DNA of 48,259 nucleotides, from contig NZ_CABPRZ010000037.1 of NCBI RefSeq assembly GCF_902459695.1, positions 1 through 48,259 on the forward strand. The letters are read 5' to 3'. A program made the position numbers and the translations under genes. Below, in pieces: positions 17,569-29,198 of the stretch. Source of the stretch: Pandoraea terrae (GTDB taxonomy: Bacteria; Pseudomonadota; Gammaproteobacteria; Burkholderiales; Burkholderiaceae). How positions within the stretch are numbered: position 1 is the first letter of the stretch; every line of letters begins with the position of its first letter. The notes beneath the pieces are model-generated. The model had not been told where the DNA came from. It was given only the letters and a program-made list of their open reading frames with translations, and did not search any database.

Positions 17569-18387
17569 TTAGCGCAAGATGCGCCGCCGCAGCAGGGCCA
17601 GTGCAATCAACAGGCCGGCGATGGCATAGGCGGCGAGCGCCGCGAGGTGCCAGAGCGGAGACACCAGCGGACGACCCAACATCGCCGGGCGTACCAGTTC
17701 GACAGCGTGCGCGAGCGGCAGGAGTTCCGTCACGTGACGCGCGGCCGGCGGCAACTGGGAAAGCGGAAAGAAGACGCCCGAGAGCAGCAACATCGGCGTC
17801 ATCACCAGGGTCTGGTAGAACATGAAGAAATCGTAGCTGGGTGCAAGGGCGGTCACCACCATCGCCAGACTCGCAAACGCGATGCCGGCCAGCACGATGA
17901 CGGGGAGCACCACCGGCAGGCTGTCGATCCGCGCGTAGCCGAGTGCGCTCGCCACGACCAGAATCGCGAGGCCCGATAGCGTCGCCTTGCTCGCCGCCCA
18001 CGCGACTTCGCCCAGCACCACGTCGCCGAGGGTCAGCGGCGCGTGCAGGAGGGCCTCCCATGTACGCTGAACGTGCATGCGCGAGAAGGCGGAGTACATC
18101 GACTCGAAACTCGCGGACATCATCACGCTCGAACCGACCGTGCCTGCTGCAAGGAAGGCGATGTAGGAAATACCGTCGATCTCGCCAACCATCATGCCCA
18201 GGCCAAAGCCGAGGCCGAACAGGTAGATCATCGGATCGGCGAGATTGCCGAACATCGAGGCGATCGCCAGTTTCTTCCAGACCAGGAAGTTGCGCCGCCA
18301 GACGGCCACCCACAACCAGGGGCCGGGCAGGAACGGCTGCGGGTAGGTTTGCCGGGCAGCGGATTTCGTCGTCGGATCGTAGGCCAT
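17569..18387 (-). CDS. ABC-2 type transporter permease (NodJ-like)
   Basis: 272 residues with six predicted membrane helices of the ABC-2 family. Characteristic pieces are PMIYLFGLGFGLGMMVGE, the RTWEALLHAPLTLGDVVLGE cytoplasmic loop and LLLSGVFFPLSQLP. Together with the ATPase 11 bp upstream it forms a NodIJ-type exporter. NodIJ exports lipo-chitooligosaccharides in rhizobia, but the family is widespread in betaproteobacteria without nodulation genes, so the substrate is open. The ATG at 18387 is the first start after the ATPase stop. Confidence 0.9.
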   Translation of the reverse strand: MAYDPTTKSAARQTYPQPFLPGPWLWVAVWRRNFLVWKKLAIASMFGNLADPMIYLFGLGFGLGMMVGEIDGISYIAFLAAGTVGSSVMMSASFESMYSAFSRMHVQRTWEALLHAPLTLGDVVLGEVAWAASKATLSGLAILVVASALGYARIDSLPVVLPVIVLAGIAFASLAMVVTALAPSYDFFMFYQTLVMTPMLLLSGVFFPLSQLPPAARHVTELLPLAHAVELVRPAMLGRPLVSPLWHLAALAAYAIAGLLIALALLRRRILR

Positions 18388-18398
18388 GAGTGGGCGGA

Positions 18399-19343
18399 TC
18401 AGTCCCGCATCTCCCTTCCGGTCAGTTTGAGAAAGACATCTTCCAGGTTCGCGGGCCGGTGCAGATACCGTACGCCCGGCGCGTTCTGCAGATAGGCAAG
18501 TGCCGGGGCGGCGTCGCGGACATAGCAGAACAGCGTCTCGCCACTCGTTTCGATGCGCAGCGACAGGGGTTCGAGCGCGGCGCGGGTGGCGGCGTCTGCC
18601 TCGCCGAAGACTTCCACGACGTCGCAGCCGATCTCGCTGGCGATCAGGGCGTGGGGTGTGCCTTCGGCAATCTTTCGGCCGCCGTCGATGATGCACAGCC
18701 GATGGCAAAGGCGCTCGGCCTCTTCCATGAAGTGCGTGGTCAGCAGGATCGTCTTTCCGGCGGTCATCAGGGACTTCAGGCGCTCCCAGATCAGGTGTCG
18801 CGCCTGCGGGTCGAGGCCGGTGGTCGGTTCATCGAGTACCAGCAGATCCGGATCGTTGATGAGTGCGCGGGCCAGCGTCAGCCGGCGCTTCATGCCGCCC
18901 GAAAGCTGCGCCACGCGCGCGTCGGCCTTTTGCGTCAGACGGGCAAAGTCGAGCAGGTCGGGAACGCGCCGGCGCGATTCGGCGGCCGACAGGCCAAAGT
19001 ACCGGCCAAAGACCTCCAGATTCTCGCGAACCGTGAAATCGGGGTCGAGATTGTCGAATTGGGGTACGACACCCACACGCCGGCGCGCGTCGGGCGCGAA
19101 TCTCGGGATTTCGAGCCCGCCCAGCGTAATTTCGCCGGAATCCGGCGTGACCAGGCCGAGCAGCATGCGTAGCGTTGTCGTTTTGCCCGCGCCGTTCGGG
19201 CCCAACAGGCCGAAGCATTCGCCGGTGGCCACGGTCAGGGACAAGTCGTCGACGACCGGCCGGCCGTCATAGGACTTGTCGAGACCGGACAGGGTGATAG
19301 CGGGCACCGCCATGGCGTGTATCGAATCCATCGAATCGTTCAT
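18399..19343 (-). CDS. ABC transporter ATP-binding protein (NodI/CcmA-like)
   Basis: 314 residues. Walker [10 protein letters not shown], signature LSGGMKRRL, Walker B LLVLDEP and the H-loop [13 protein letters not shown] are all intact. The C-terminal extension (about residues 225-310) is typical of the NodI/DrrA class. It energises the permease encoded 11 bp downstream. Alternative starts at the ATGs around residues 4 and 11 are possible; the longest is given. Confidence 0.93.
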   Translation of the reverse strand: MNDSMDSIHAMAVPAITLSGLDKSYDGRPVVDDLSLTVATGECFGLLGPNGAGKTTTLRMLLGLVTPDSGEITLGGLEIPRFAPDARRRVGVVPQFDNLDPDFTVRENLEVFGRYFGLSAAESRRRVPDLLDFARLTQKADARVAQLSGGMKRRLTLARALINDPDLLVLDEPTTGLDPQARHLIWERLKSLMTAGKTILLTTHFMEEAERLCHRLCIIDGGRKIAEGTPHALIASEIGCDVVEVFGEADAATRAALEPLSLRIETSGETLFCYVRDAAPALAYLQNAPGVRYLHRPANLEDVFLKLTGREMRD

Positions 19344-19480
19344 TCGGACGAGCGGGCAGGGTCTATGCGGGGTGCCCGTTGTGGTATGTTTCGCCTCAAC
19401 AATGTATCGTAGATTGCCATGATGTCCGATTATTTTGACGCCGGCGGCGTGTTTCGCTGCCCTTGCACGGAGGATGCCCG

Positions 19481-20092
19481 ATGAAGGGCGGCCAGACCGG
19501 CGCCCGCATGCGCGGTGCGCCCCAGCAGGTGCGTATCATCGGCGGCGAGTGGAAACGCACGCCCCTGCCGGTGCCGGCAGGCGACGGGCTGCGGCCCACG
19601 CCTGACCGAGTGCGTGAAACGCTGTTCAACTGGCTTGGCCAGGATCTTACGGGCTTGCGCTGTCTCGACGCATTTGCCGGTAGTGGGGCACTGGGTTTCG
19701 AAGCGGCCTCGCGGGGCGCCGCGCGTGTGCTGATGATCGAGCAGTTTGCGCCGGCTGTGCGCCAATTGCGCGCCAATCAGGAGAAACTGCGGGCTGACAG
19801 AGTCGAGATCGTGCAGGCGGACGCCCGGCGCCTGCTCGCTACTCTGCCGCCGGGAGCCTTCGATGTGGTTTTTCTCGATCCGCCCTTCGCCAGCGGTTGG
19901 CTGACGGAATTGCTGCCCGCAGCCGCCCGGTTGCTGAGCCCGGACGGGGTAATCTACGCGGAAAATGACGCGGCGCTGGACGCGCAGGCACTCGTCGGAG
20001 CAAAACTTGCGTGTGTGCGTCAGGCGAAAGCCGGCGCGGTGCATTATCATCTGTTGGAATCGATTTCGAACCTTAGAGACGACAATGAATAA
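19481..20092 (+). CDS. rsmD: 16S rRNA (guanine(966)-N2)-methyltransferase
   Basis: 203 residues. RsmD signature [12 protein letters not shown] leads into the SAM-binding [19 protein letters not shown] and the catalytic DPPF motif (VFLDPPFAS). It methylates G966 of 16S rRNA during 30S assembly. The ATG at 19481 is set by GGAGG (19469-19473) seven bases upstream. coaD follows after 39 bp, the usual rsmD-coaD pairing. Confidence 0.95.
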   Translation: MKGGQTGARMRGAPQQVRIIGGEWKRTPLPVPAGDGLRPTPDRVRETLFNWLGQDLTGLRCLDAFAGSGALGFEAASRGAARVLMIEQFAPAVRQLRANQEKLRADRVEIVQADARRLLATLPPGAFDVVFLDPPFASGWLTELLPAAARLLSPDGVIYAENDAALDAQALVGAKLACVRQAKAGAVHYHLLESISNLRDDNE

Positions 20093-20623
<531 letters not shown>

Positions 20624-20647
20624 CCGGCGGCGGAACACGAGAAATGA

Positions 20648-20953
<306 letters not shown>

Positions 20954-21029
20954 GCGCCGTTTCTTTGCCGATCGGCACGCCCAACCCACCTGCCGCGTGA
21001 CTTCCCGCCCCGCGGCGGGCTCAATGCCC

Positions 21030-21632
21030 CTATGCTGAACGGCCGCCTGCGCCATGCAGGCGCATCATGGCCTTTTCCATATCGCCCTTGACCGCCAGAT
21101 CGATGACATCGAGCGAGCGCGACATGGCATCATCGATGGCGTCCTGCTCTTCCTTGCGGGGCGGTTTCAGCACGAAATCCACGACCTGCTGTTGACTGCC
21201 GGCCGGCAGTTGCGTGCGCGGGTGACCGATCCCCAGGCGTAGGCGCCAGTATTCGGGGGTCGTCAGATGCGCGCTGATGTCCTTCAGACCATTGTGGCCG
21301 CCGCTGCCGCCGCCGCGCTTGAGCTTGACGGCGCCAGGCGGCAGATCGAGTTCGTCGTGCACGACCAGGATTTCGTCGGGCATGATCTTGTAAAAGCGCG
21401 CCAACGCCACGACCGACTGTCCGGAGCGGTTCATGAACGTTTGCGGCTGCAAGAGCCATACCTCGTGGCCGGCGATATGCGCGCGTCCAGCATAGCCGTG
21501 GAAATTCTTTTGATTGGACAGGGATGCCCCCGTCTGGCGCGCCAGCGCGTCGACGAACCAGAAACCTGCATTGTGCCGTGTGGCGGCGTATTCGGCGCCC
21601 GGATTGCCGAGCCCCGCGATCAGTTTGATCAT
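21030..21632 (-). CDS. pth: Peptidyl-tRNA hydrolase
   Basis: 200 residues. The active-site block [17 protein letters not shown] holds the catalytic His, and HDELDLPPG and [13 protein letters not shown] are the other family signatures. It recycles peptidyl-tRNA dropped from ribosomes. The ATG at 21632 ([12 protein letters not shown]) is the family start; an in-frame extension to 21701 would read through the terminator region and was not used. It follows rplY on the same strand, separated by a terminator. Confidence 0.96.
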   Translation of the reverse strand: MIKLIAGLGNPGAEYAATRHNAGFWFVDALARQTGASLSNQKNFHGYAGRAHIAGHEVWLLQPQTFMNRSGQSVVALARFYKIMPDEILVVHDELDLPPGAVKLKRGGGSGGHNGLKDISAHLTTPEYWRLRLGIGHPRTQLPAGSQQQVVDFVLKPPRKEEQDAIDDAMSRSLDVIDLAVKGDMEKAMMRLHGAGGRSA

Positions 21633-21703
21633 GGCGATGTCATGGGTCGCGCGGGCCTTCGATAAGGGGAGGGCTCGCCGCGAACTAAACGGAAAATCCA
21701 ATA

Positions 21704-21738
21704 AAAAACCCGCCGGACTTGCGTCGCGGCGGGTTTTT
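21704..21738. terminator. Terminator between rplY and pth
   Basis: A 12-bp perfect stem (AAAAACCCGCCG at 21704-21715 and CGGCGGGTTTTT at 21727-21738, loop of 11). It has a U tract in both directions. On the minus strand it follows rplY, and pth may therefore need read-through or its own promoter. Confidence 0.88.
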
Positions 21739-21785
21739 CGTTCAGCGTCGCCGCTGAATCCAGACGCTTGATGCCAAGTGTAACC

Positions 21786-22403
21786 TTAGGCAGCCGGCGT
21801 TTCGCCTTCTGCCGGAGCAGCGGCTTCTTCGGCAGCGGCGCCAGCCGGTTGCACGGCCGAGGCGATCAGCGGGTTTTCTTGCTCAACGTGCAGCGTCAGC
21901 GCAACGCCAGCCGGCAGTGCGACATCCTTGGCGTGAACCGATGCACCGGCTTCCAGCTTCGACAGGTCGACTTCCAGGAATTCCGGCAGCTTGCCCGGCA
22001 GGCAGCTGATGTCGAGTTCGTTGACGACGTGGCTGACGATGTTGGCGGACAGCTTCACGGCCGGCGCATTTTCCTCGCCGATGAAGTGCAGCGGCACCTT
22101 GATGTGGATCGGCTTGTTCGCGTCGACACGTTGGAAATCGACGTGCAGCACCATTTGCTTGAACGGGTGATATTGCACGTCGCGCAGCAGCACTTGTTCG
22201 GTCTTGCCGGCAACTTCCAGCTCGAGGATCGAAGCGTGGAAAGCTTCCTTGCGCAGGGCGTGCCACAGCGCGTTGTGATCGAGTTCGATCAGTTTCGGTT
22301 CAGCGCCAACGCCATACACGATGCCCGGGGTCTTGCCGGCATTGCGCAGGCGGCGGCTCGCACCCGTACCTTGCAGATTACGCTCAAAAGCGACGACTTT
22401 CAT
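21786..22403 (-). CDS. rplY: 50S ribosomal protein L25/general stress protein Ctc
   Basis: 205 residues, the long Ctc-type L25 with an N-terminal 5S-rRNA-binding domain ([26 protein letters not shown]) and a C-terminal TL5 domain, ending in an Ala/Glu-rich tail. The ATG at 22403 has GGAG nine bases upstream. The gene order prs-rplY-pth is standard in proteobacteria. Confidence 0.96.
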   Translation of the reverse strand: MKVVAFERNLQGTGASRRLRNAGKTPGIVYGVGAEPKLIELDHNALWHALRKEAFHASILELEVAGKTEQVLLRDVQYHPFKQMVLHVDFQRVDANKPIHIKVPLHFIGEENAPAVKLSANIVSHVVNELDISCLPGKLPEFLEVDLSKLEAGASVHAKDVALPAGVALTLHVEQENPLIASAVQPAGAAAEEAAAPAEGETPAA

Positions 22404-22481
22404 AACAACTCCTTGTTCCACCCGCGACCAGGTGGTTATAGCCCCGAGGCGTTCGAAAACGCGATCCCCGGGAACGACAAA

Positions 22482-22530
22482 GGCGGGGAAGCTCCCCGCC
22501 CGACACGACAACGGCGCCACACGGCGCCGT
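22482..22530 (-). terminator. Two hairpins between prs and rplY
   Basis: Read on the minus strand after the prs stop: an 8-bp stem with GTGT loop (22530-22511), then an 8-bp stem GGCGGGGA/TCCCCGCC (22500-22482) followed by TTTGTCG. The second resembles a weak terminator; the pair may set the ratio of prs to rplY message. Confidence 0.5.
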
Positions 22531-22548
22531 CGCAAAAAAAGACCTGTC

Positions 22549-23499
22549 TTACGCGTCAGCGAACAGCGACATCACCGAGTCGCCGCGACGGATACGCGCG
22601 AAGGTTTCCGCCAACAGGCCCGCGCACGTCAACTGGCGAATCTTGCCGCCCCTCGAATCGTCGCGCAGCGGAATCGTATCCGTGACGACGACTTCGTCGA
22701 GTGCCGAGGCGTTGATGCGCTCGGCCGCACCACCCGACAGCACCGGGTGGGTACAGTAAGCATAGACACGCTCGGCGCCGCGTTCCTTCAGCACTTGCGC
22801 CGCCTTGCACAGCGTGCCGGCGGTGTCGACCATGTCGTCCATGATCACGCACGTACGGCCGTCGACTTCACCAATGATGTTCATCACTTCCGACACGTTC
22901 GCCTTTGGGCGGCGCTTGTCGATGATGGCGAGGTCGCAATGCAGTTGCTTGGCCAGCGCACGGGCGCGGACCACGCCACCGACGTCCGGCGACACCACCA
23001 GCAGGTTCTCGTGGTTCTGCTTGCGCACGTCGCCGAGCAGCAGCGGCGAGGCGTAGATGTTGTCGACCGGGATGTCGAAGAAACCTTGAATCTGGTCGGC
23101 GTGCAGATCCATCGTGATGATCCGCTCGACGCCGGCGATTTGCAGCATGTTGGCGACGACCTTGGCCGAGATCGCAACGCGCGCCGAACGGGGGCGGCGA
23201 TCTTGACGGGCGTAACCGAAATACGGGATGGCGGCAGTGATCCGGCCGGCCGACGCACGCTTTAGCGCATCGACCATGATCAGCAATTCCATCAGATTGT
23301 CGTTCGTCGGCGCGCAGGTCGACTGCAGCACGAACACGTCCTTGCCGCGCACGTTTTCCTGGATCTCGACCTGGATCTCGCCGTCGGAGAAACGGCTGAC
23401 CATGGCTTTGCCGAGCGGAATGCCGAGGGTTCGTACGACCTCTTGGGCCAAAGCGGGATTGGCGTTCCCGGTGAAGACCATTAGGTTATCACTACTCAT
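22549..23499 (-). CDS. prs: Ribose-phosphate pyrophosphokinase
   Basis: 316 residues, standard length. It makes PRPP from ribose 5-phosphate and ATP for nucleotide, His and Trp synthesis. Key parts are [16 protein letters not shown], the ATP site [12 protein letters not shown], the [17 protein letters not shown] segment and the PRPP loop [13 protein letters not shown]. The ATG at 23499 ([11 protein letters not shown]) is the family start; upstream in-frame codons run into the tRNA gene. It lies 49 bp after tRNA-Gln. Confidence 0.97.
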   Translation of the reverse strand: MSSDNLMVFTGNANPALAQEVVRTLGIPLGKAMVSRFSDGEIQVEIQENVRGKDVFVLQSTCAPTNDNLMELLIMVDALKRASAGRITAAIPYFGYARQDRRPRSARVAISAKVVANMLQIAGVERIITMDLHADQIQGFFDIPVDNIYASPLLLGDVRKQNHENLLVVSPDVGGVVRARALAKQLHCDLAIIDKRRPKANVSEVMNIIGEVDGRTCVIMDDMVDTAGTLCKAAQVLKERGAERVYAYCTHPVLSGGAAERINASALDEVVVTDTIPLRDDSRGGKIRQLTCAGLLAETFARIRRGDSVMSLFADA

Positions 23500-23548
23500 C
23501 TGGCTACCTGCGGAACGTGTTGGTGCGGATACTGAACGACAGAGAAAT

Positions 23549-23625
23549 TGGCAGGGGAAGAAGGATTCGAACCTTCGGATGCCGGAATCAAAATCCGGTG
23601 CCTTAACCAACTTGGCGACTCCCCT
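23549..23625 (-). tRNA. tRNA-Gln (anticodon TTG)
   Basis: A 77-nt cloverleaf on the minus strand. The acceptor stem is AGGGGAG with TTCCCCT, the T arm is GAAGG-TTCGAAT-CCTTC, and the anticodon arm is CCGGA-ttTTGat-TCCGG. The discriminator base is G and CCA is encoded. It sits between ispE and prs, as in many betaproteobacteria, so it may be processed from the same transcript. Confidence 0.97.
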
Positions 23626-23673
23626 ACACTAACCGATGCCTTTGCTGCATGTGGAAACGCAACAAAGTAAAAA

Positions 23674-24585
23674 CTATGACGCGAAGGCGAACAACGGATG
23701 TTCGCCCAGGCTGGTGGCCACTTGACCTTGCCAGCGCTGTGGCAGCCGCCCACTTGCCGCACGGGCTTCCTGCAAGGTGTCGAATACGGCAAACACACTC
23801 GCCCCCGAACCGGTCATGCGTGCAGTGGTGAAGGTCGAAAACCAGTCAATCACTGCGGCGACTTCCGCGTATTCCCGGGTGACTACAGGCTGCATGTCAT
23901 TGCGGCCAAACATCCCGTTCAACAAACCGTTATCAGATTCGCTCTCGATTCCGGCTTGTTTCGCAGCACGTTTTGTTTCGTGCCCGAGAAAGACCGTAAT
24001 TTTGCAGGGCTTCGTATCCCTTGTCAACAGGGGATCGTGAAAAATTTTCTCTGTCGCGACATGGACCGGCGGCTTGACGACGAGGAAGTGTTTTTTCGGC
24101 AGGTCGATGGCGGTCAAAATTTCGCCCAACCCCTCGCCGAACGCATTGCGGCCGAAGACGAAGAACGGTACGTCCGCGCCCAATTCCAACGCCAGCGCCT
24201 GCAATTCGGCGCGCGGCAGATCCAGTTGCCACATGCGGTTCAGCGCGAGCAGCGTCGTGGCCGCGTCGGAGCTTCCGCCGCCCAGCCCCGCGCCTTGCGG
24301 CAGGCGCTTTTCGATGCCGATCTCTACGCCGAAGCGTACGCCGTAGCGGCCTTGCAGCAATCTTGCTGCGCGCACGGTCAGGTCGCGCTCGGCCGGCACG
24401 TCGGGCAGCGGGTTGACGTGCACCACGGCGCCGTCGGCGCGCCGCTCGAAATGCAGGGTATCGGCCCAGTCGATCAGTTGGAAAGCCGTTTGCAGTTCGT
24501 GATAGCCGTTTGGACGACGACCCGTGATGTGCAGGAAAAGGTTCAGCTTGGCGGGCGCCGGGCAGTCACGCAGGATTTCGTACAT
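23674..24585 (-). CDS. ispE: 4-diphosphocytidyl-2-C-methyl-D-erythritol kinase
   Basis: 303 residues of the GHMP kinase family. The N-terminal [21 protein letters not shown] and the phosphate loop [15 protein letters not shown] identify IspE, which phosphorylates CDP-ME in the MEP isoprenoid pathway. It begins 11 bp after lolB, and the C-terminal GHMP motif [12 protein letters not shown] is present. It is followed by tRNA-Gln and prs. Confidence 0.96.
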   Translation of the reverse strand: MYEILRDCPAPAKLNLFLHITGRRPNGYHELQTAFQLIDWADTLHFERRADGAVVHVNPLPDVPAERDLTVRAARLLQGRYGVRFGVEIGIEKRLPQGAGLGGGSSDAATTLLALNRMWQLDLPRAELQALALELGADVPFFVFGRNAFGEGLGEILTAIDLPKKHFLVVKPPVHVATEKIFHDPLLTRDTKPCKITVFLGHETKRAAKQAGIESESDNGLLNGMFGRNDMQPVVTREYAEVAAVIDWFSTFTTARMTGSGASVFAVFDTLQEARAASGRLPQRWQGQVATSLGEHPLFAFAS

Positions 24586-24596
24586 GAACGGGCAAA

Positions 24597-25247
24597 TTAT
24601 TCGTCGATCACGAGCCGGACGTCCAGCGGCGTGCCGCCGAGCGTACGGGTCAGGTTCAGACGCTTGACGCGCACCGGATCCGCATCGAAATACGCCTGGT
24701 ATTCGATCGTCCAGCCGTCCTGGCGCAGCGACGCGGGGCGGCCCGAAGTGGGGTCTCGCGTCATTTGGGCCGTCGAGCCGGGCGCGGGTTGCATTTGCAG
24801 CCAGTAGCGCAAGCCGGCGACCGGCAGGGCGAAGCCAAGCGCGTCGTGCATGACGTCTTCGAGACGCGGGCCGGTCAACGGCGCCTTGCCGGGTAATTCG
24901 AGCGACGCGCCGCGCGGCGCGCTATGCACGATCGCCTGTGTCTGGCCGAGCGGGTCGAGCAATTGCACGGTGATCGTTTCGCCGGCTTGTTCCCAGGCGA
25001 AGTTGCCGTAGGTGTTGCGCGGCTCGCCGTGCTGTTCGTAGCGCACCGCGAAGCGGCCGTGGTAGGTCTGCGCCGCGACGCCATCCTGGGCGAGCGAGGC
25101 GGGCGCCTTCAGGCTCGCGCAGCCGGCCATTCCCCCAACGGCGATGCCCATCGTGGCGGCGATCAGCACCAGCCGGCCCAGCCGCGCGGCGTGTCCGATG
25201 CGCGATCGCGCTCGCGACACCGGGCAATCCAGAGGTCGTTCGGTCAT
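24597..25247 (-). CDS. lolB: Outer-membrane lipoprotein receptor LolB
   Basis: 216 residues. A signal sequence with a lipobox (GMAGC, Cys at about residue 42) indicates a lipoprotein. The body matches Lol[27 protein letters not shown], then the characteristic [22 protein letters not shown] region in pieces. LolB takes lipoproteins from LolA and inserts them into the outer membrane. Its ATG overlaps the stop of the TPR gene by 4 bp. The basic N-terminus before the hydrophobic core is longer than usual, so a later start is possible. Confidence 0.9.
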   Translation of the reverse strand: MTERPLDCPVSRARSRIGHAARLGRLVLIAATMGIAVGGMAGCASLKAPASLAQDGVAAQTYHGRFAVRYEQHGEPRNTYGNFAWEQAGETITVQLLDPLGQTQAIVHSAPRGASLELPGKAPLTGPRLEDVMHDALGFALPVAGLRYWLQMQPAPGSTAQMTRDPTSGRPASLRQDGWTIEYQAYFDADPVRVKRLNLTRTLGGTPLDVRLVIDE

Positions 25248-27091
25248 GGATTGACGTTATAGCGCTTGATCGTCGAGCGCAGGGTGTCGTCCTCCGCATC
25301 CAGTTTCAGGGCGTCGCGCCAGGTCTTGCGGGCCTCATCCTGCTGGCCCGATTCCCACAGCACTTCGCCGAGATGCGCGGCAATCTCCGCCTGCGCCTGA
25401 ATCTCGTACGCGCGGCGCAACAGGCCGAGCGCGGCCTTCTTGTCGCCCAGGCGGTATTTCACCCAGCCGAGGCTGTCCATGATGTACGGATCCTGCGGAG
25501 CAAGGTCCGATGCTTTCTGCAGCAGCTTCAACGCTTCGGGCAGGCGCGTGTTGCGTTCGGTCAGCGAATAGCCGAGCGCGTTGTAGGCCTGGGCGTTGTC
25601 GGGCTGCGCCGTCATGACGCGGCGCATGGCCTTTTCCATCACGTCGTAATGACGGTTCAGTTCCGCGACCATGCCGTACTGATACAGCAGGTCGTTGTCG
25701 TCGGGATTCGCCTTGACCTCGATGGCGAGGAGCTTTTCGGCGTCGTCGAGGCGCTTGGCCTTGACCAGCAGATCCGATTCCGCACGCTTGAGGGCCAGCC
25801 GTTCACGGGGATCATCGGACTTGATGCCGGCCAGCAGTGCGCGGCCTTCGTCGACCTTGCCCTGGTCCGCCAGCAGTTGCGCACGGCCGATCTGTGCCGG
25901 GAGATAGGCGTTGCTGTCTTCGCGAATGCGCGAGAGCCATTTGTCTGCCGCCGCGTAATCCTTTCGATCCTGCGCGATCTGCGCGAGATAGATGTAAGCC
26001 TGGGCGCCGTCGGTGTTCTGCGCCTCGGCTTCCGTTGCGTATTTCTGCAAATACTTCTCCGCAACCGCGTCGTGCTTGTCGTGCAGGTTGATAAGCGCCA
26101 GCGCCATCAATGTGGAAAGTTCGTGCGGATACCGCGTTTCGAGAATCTCGAACTGCTTCTGCGCGGCGTCGATCTGATTGTCGGAGAGCAGCAGCTTGGC
26201 GTAAGCAAAGCGGGCTTCCTTGGCGTCGGGGTTACGCGCCAGGAAATCGTGCAATGTACCCAATGCAGCGATGCGCTGCTGTGGACCGAGCTGCGCATAG
26301 AGCAGCGCGGCAGCCTCGTAATCGGGCTTGAGCTTGAGCGCGTTTTCGAGCGACACCTTCGCTGCATCGGTATCGCCGGCGTCGATCTGTGCGCGCGCCA
26401 CGGCCAGGTTGGCTTCGGGACGCTGCATGTCGTTTGCAAGCAGGCGTTTCAGCGACTCGACGCCGGCCGCGCGTTCCGGGCTGCGCGCGATCATCTGCTG
26501 CAATTCGAGAATCGCCTGCCCGCGGCGCGCCTCGGGCACCTTGTTCAACTCCCCGGCCAACAACGGTTCGGCTTCAGCGAGATGGCCAGTGCCGACCTGC
26601 AGGCTGGCCAGCAGTTGCGTGGCCGGGCGCCATTCCGGATCGAGGCTGTGCCACAGGCGCGTGGCGATCAGCGCGTCGCCCAATTGACGGGCGCCAAGCG
26701 CAATTTCCACCGCGCGGCGGGCCATGCGCGGGTCCCTGGTTCGGTTGCCCAACGCCAGATACGTGTTGTAGGCGGGCGCCAACTGGCCGCGCTGCAGGCT
26801 CAGTTCGGCGGCCAGCACCTCGAAGACGATTTCACTGTCGAGTTGGACATTCGGCAGCTTTTCGCTTGGCATCTCAGCCGTCAGTGCGGCCTGGGCGGCG
26901 GCAGCGCTGGCAGCGCCCGGCGGCGTGGCCGTATCCCGGGCCCACGCAGGCGACGCGCCAACGAGCGCGCCGCCGACGGCGGCACCGATGACCGTCGCGC
27001 CAATGGCTGCGCCGCGCGCAAGCAATGCGCGCAGACGGGCGCCGGCAACGACCGGATGCAGGGGGACGGGCAGGATTCGAGGTGTAGACAT
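25244..27091 (-). CDS. TPR-repeat periplasmic/outer-membrane-associated protein
   Basis: 615 residues with an N-terminal signal-like segment (to about AWARD, residue 52) and many tetratricopeptide repeats across most of the length. Clear TPR units include AQAYNALGYSLTERNTRLPE and PYIMDSLGWVKYRLGDKKAA. TPR proteins directly upstream of lolB are common in betaproteobacteria; they are thought to scaffold protein assembly, but no specific function is known to me. The ATG at 27091 was chosen; 27106 is equally open. The ATGA overlap couples it to lolB. Confidence 0.85.
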   Translation of the reverse strand: MSTPRILPVPLHPVVAGARLRALLARGAAIGATVIGAAVGGALVGASPAWARDTATPPGAASAAAAQAALTAEMPSEKLPNVQLDSEIVFEVLAAELSLQRGQLAPAYNTYLALGNRTRDPRMARRAVEIALGARQLGDALIATRLWHSLDPEWRPATQLLASLQVGTGHLAEAEPLLAGELNKVPEARRGQAILELQQMIARSPERAAGVESLKRLLANDMQRPEANLAVARAQIDAGDTDAAKVSLENALKLKPDYEAAALLYAQLGPQQRIAALGTLHDFLARNPDAKEARFAYAKLLLSDNQIDAAQKQFEILETRYPHELSTLMALALINLHDKHDAVAEKYLQKYATEAEAQNTDGAQAYIYLAQIAQDRKDYAAADKWLSRIREDSNAYLPAQIGRAQLLADQGKVDEGRALLAGIKSDDPRERLALKRAESDLLVKAKRLDDAEKLLAIEVKANPDDNDLLYQYGMVAELNRHYDVMEKAMRRVMTAQPDNAQAYNALGYSLTERNTRLPEALKLLQKASDLAPQDPYIMDSLGWVKYRLGDKKAALGLLRRAYEIQAQAEIAAHLGEVLWESGQQDEARKTWRDALKLDAEDDTLRSTIKRYNVNP

Positions 27092-27132
27092 AAAGATCCG
27101 CAGCATGTTTCGAGCGATTGTAGCGCGCCCGA

Positions 27133-27138
27133 TACAAT
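27133..27138 (+). promoter_or_regulatory. Likely -10 element of the mutM promoter
   Basis: TACAAT, 33 bp before the mutM ATG, within the short divergent gap to the TPR gene. The matching -35 is poor (TCGAGC at 27110-27115, 17-bp spacer), so only the -10 is offered. Confidence 0.4.
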
Positions 27139-27170
27139 AGAGTCTAAATCCTCTCGAAACGTTCGCAGGC

Positions 27171-28001
27171 ATGCCCGAACTCCCGGAAGTCGAAGTCACC
27201 CGCCGCGGCATCGCGCCCCATGTCGCGGGGGCGCGTCTCGCGCGTATCGATGTGCGAAACCCGTCACTGCGCTGGCCGGTGCCGCCCGGCCTTGACGCCG
27301 TTTTGCGCGGCCAAACGCTGATCGGCATCGAGCGGCGCGGCAAGTATTTGCTGCTCGAATACGCACCGGGCTGGCTGCTGGTGCATCTTGGCATGACCGG
27401 CACGCTGCGTGTTCTGCCGTCGCCCGAGGCGGTGCCCGTCGCGGGCGTGCATGATCACGTCGACCTCGTGTTCGAGCGGTGCGTATTGCGCTATCGCGAT
27501 CCGCGCCGCTTTGGCGCAGTGCTGTTCCATCCGCGTAGCGCGGGCGACATCCTCGCGCATCCGCTGCTCGTCAGCCTCGGCGTCGAACCGCTCTCCGACG
27601 CATTCGACGGCGCGCGCCTCTACGCGGGCACGCGCGGGCGCAGCGTCTCGATCAAGCAGGCATTGCTGACCGGCACGATCGTCGTTGGCGTGGGCAATAT
27701 CTACGCATCGGAGAGCCTGTTCCGTGCGCGCATCAATCCGCGCCTGGCGGCCGGAAAACTGTCGCGGCCGCGGTGCGAAAAACTGGCGCAGGCGGTGCGC
27801 GAAACACTGGCCGCCGCGATCGAGAAGGGGGGCAGCACGCTGCGCGATTTCGTCGGCAGCGACGGAAAGAGCGGCTACTTCCAGAACGAATATTTCGTCT
27901 ACGATCGCACCGGACAGCCGTGCCGTGTGTGCGGTACGCCGATCAAGCAGATCGTACAGGGCCAGCGCTCCACCTTCTATTGTCCGCATTGCCAGAAATG
28001 A
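27171..28001 (+). CDS. mutM: Formamidopyrimidine-DNA glycosylase
   Basis: 276 residues. The mature N-terminus [12 protein letters not shown] carries the catalytic Pro1 and Glu2, and the C-terminal zinc finger [10 protein letters not shown]...CPHC is complete. MutM removes 8-oxoguanine opposite C. Its stop overlaps the mutY start (ATGA), so both arms of the GO repair system are made together. Confidence 0.97.
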   Translation: MPELPEVEVTRRGIAPHVAGARLARIDVRNPSLRWPVPPGLDAVLRGQTLIGIERRGKYLLLEYAPGWLLVHLGMTGTLRVLPSPEAVPVAGVHDHVDLVFERCVLRYRDPRRFGAVLFHPRSAGDILAHPLLVSLGVEPLSDAFDGARLYAGTRGRSVSIKQALLTGTIVVGVGNIYASESLFRARINPRLAAGKLSRPRCEKLAQAVRETLAAAIEKGGSTLRDFVGSDGKSGYFQNEYFVYDRTGQPCRVCGTPIKQIVQGQRSTFYCPHCQK

Positions 28002-29164
28002 GCGACGCGTCCGAGACCCCCATCCGCCCGACAATGACAGCACCGCTCACCGACACCTTTGCCGCCCGGCTAATCGCGTGGCAGGCCGAACATGGCCGTC
28101 ATGACCTGCCCTGGCAGAACACGCGCGATGCTTACCGCATCTGGCTCTCCGAGATCATGCTCCAGCAGACCCAGGTCGCGACAGTCATTCCGTATTACGA
28201 ACGATTCCTGGTGCGCTTCCCTACGGTCGATGCCCTCGCCGCAGCACCGCAGGACGACGTCATGGCGCTATGGGCCGGCCTGGGTTACTACTCGCGCGCG
28301 CGCAATCTGCACCGTTGCGCGCAAGCGGTGGTGAGCCAGCATGGCGGCACGTTTCCCGCAAGCGTGGAAGCGCTTGCAGAGCTTCCCGGTATCGGCCGGT
28401 CGACGGCCGCGGCGATCGCGGCGTTCGCCTACGACGCGCACGCGGCCATTCTCGACGGCAATGTAAAGCGGGTGCTGGCGCGGGTATTCGGCATCGACGG
28501 TTTTCCCGGAACGCCGAAGGTCGAGCGAGAGATGTGGGCGCTGGCCGAGGCATTGCTGCCCGACGATCACCTGCCGGCTTACACGCAGGGGATGATGGAT
28601 CTCGGCGCCACCTTGTGTGGGCGGGGCAAACCGCGCTGCGGCGAATGCCCGTTCGAAACCGACTGCGCGGCGCACGCCACCGGCCGTGAGCGCACGCTGC
28701 CGGCGCCGAAGCCGAAAAAGGCCCAGCCGGTGCGGTTCGTCGACGTGCTGGTGGTTCGCGCGGGGGCGCATGTCCTGTTCGAAAAGCGACCCGACAGCGG
28801 TATCTGGGGCGGGTTGTGGAGTTTGCCGGAACTGACGCCGCCGCAGGACGACGCGCCCGCCGACGACGCAGCCCTGCGGGCGCGCTTGACCGAGCATGCG
28901 GCATGCGCTGCGCAACTCGCGCGCGCCGCCGACGTTGCCGCGTTGGCGCCGCTGCGCCCGCTCACGCACGTGTTCACGCACTTCAAGCTGCACTTGCGGC
29001 CGTGGCTGGTGACGATGGCGGACGATACGGCGAGACGCGGGGCTGCCGGGGGCATGGCATGGTTTGCCGATGATGCAATCGGCGCCGCCGGCTTGCCGTC
29101 CCCAATTCGCCGCATCGTGGACGCATTGTCGCCGGCGGATGGCCAGCTTGCGTTGACAACCTGA
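27998..29164 (+). CDS. mutY: Adenine DNA glycosylase
   Basis: 388 residues. Catalytic glutamate in [18 protein letters not shown], helix-hairpin-helix [18 protein letters not shown], and the 4Fe-4S loop C-x6-C-x2-C-x5-C ([17 protein letters not shown]). A C-terminal MutT-like domain (about residues 245-380) reads 8-oxoG. It removes A paired with 8-oxoG. The ATG at 27998 overlaps the mutM stop; a later ATG at 28034 would also give a complete domain. Confidence 0.96.
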   Translation: MSDASETPIRPTMTAPLTDTFAARLIAWQAEHGRHDLPWQNTRDAYRIWLSEIMLQQTQVATVIPYYERFLVRFPTVDALAAAPQDDVMALWAGLGYYSRARNLHRCAQAVVSQHGGTFPASVEALAELPGIGRSTAAAIAAFAYDAHAAILDGNVKRVLARVFGIDGFPGTPKVEREMWALAEALLPDDHLPAYTQGMMDLGATLCGRGKPRCGECPFETDCAAHATGRERTLPAPKPKKAQPVRFVDVLVVRAGAHVLFEKRPDSGIWGGLWSLPELTPPQDDAPADDAALRARLTEHAACAAQLARAADVAALAPLRPLTHVFTHFKLHLRPWLVTMADDTARRGAAGGMAWFADDAIGAAGLPSPIRRIVDALSPADGQLALTT

Positions 29165-29198
29165 ATCCGGTGCGTCAGCCGGCGGCTTCAGAAGGCGA

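Noticed and set aside
17569-19343. Calling the ABC pair nodI/nodJ with a nodulation role
   Set aside because: Only family-level similarity; no nod genes are present in the window, so no substrate is claimed.
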